Shown one piece after another: positions 52,476-52,476 of a DNA stretch of 52,476 nucleotides (the first letter of the stretch is position 1; every line of letters begins with the position of its first letter). Origin of the DNA: Candidatus Poribacteria bacterium (GTDB lineage Bacteria > Poribacteria > WGA-4E > WGA-3G). The position numbers and the translations under genes were made by a program. The stretch spans positions 1-52,476 of the forward strand of contig JAJDTJ010000042.1 of the NCBI GenBank assembly GCA_022827225.1, in the 5' to 3' direction. The notes below the pieces were generated by a model. It worked only from the letters and a program-made list of their open reading frames with translations. It did not search any database and was not told the origin of the DNA.

Positions 52476-52476
52476 G

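Overview
The window looks like chromosomal DNA of a Gram-negative, marine, probably host-associated bacterium, most likely a Candidatus Poribacteria relative. The reasons are family content (phytanoyl-CoA dioxygenase, creatininase-like, sarcosine-oxidase-like, neutral-ceramidase-like and Gfo/Idh/MocA genes), a secreted protease ending in a FlgD/T9SS-like tail with the NPFNPETWIPYQ motif, many small toxin-antitoxin pieces, and many dispersed short repeats. The taxonomic call is inference. No rRNA, tRNA or CRISPR array was seen.

Layout. 1-1.9 kb: an IS982-like transposase runs off the left edge and cuts a porin-like gene; then an SDR dehydrogenase and a decayed 660-base gap. 1.9-6.1 kb: a solute-binding lipoprotein, an exopolysaccharide-type glycosyl-1-phosphate transferase, a Gfo/Idh/MocA dehydrogenase and a 58-residue zinc ribbon. 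6.3-8.4 kb: a Uma2 protein and an intact TnpB element. 8.5-17 kb: a large leftward Fe-S assembly cluster (sufC-sufB-sufD-glutaredoxin-[islet]-sufS-sufU-Rieske-sufT-DUF971-rhodanese). The islet inside it holds a putative ADP-ribosyltransferase-like gene, an unknown partner and a methyltransferase stub. 17-24.3 kb: a HigB/HigA-type pair, moaA, an unknown gene behind a perfect sigma70 promoter, a carbohydrate-binding secreted protein, an MFS transporter, a PLP desulfhydrase and a GrpE-like protein.

24.4-35.3 kb: a 1209-residue secreted metalloprotease with a beta-propeller region, then def, larE, two paralogous small membrane proteins, a glcF-like Fe-S protein, dcd, glnA and a PII gene. 35.3-40.9 kb: a leftward series of small-molecule catabolic genes, a zinc-ribbon membrane peptide and a J-domain protein. 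41-46.8 kb: a 1937-residue tandem double UvrA. 46.9-51.7 kb: era, orphan antitoxin-type genes, a HEAT-repeat protein, trpB and a 2-hydroxyacid dehydrogenase. The right edge holds the 3' part of an IsrB-like (RRXRR, no HNH) gene.

Besides genes, the intergenic DNA is rich in structure. There are two copies of a ~125-130 bp MITE with matching inverted ends, and three copies of a long-hairpin repeat, two of which separate the sufB/sufD/glutaredoxin cistrons. A short repeat carries a Shine-Dalgarno sequence and sits directly before start codons. Two transposon-end hairpins, at the TnpB and IsrB loci, show compensatory base changes.
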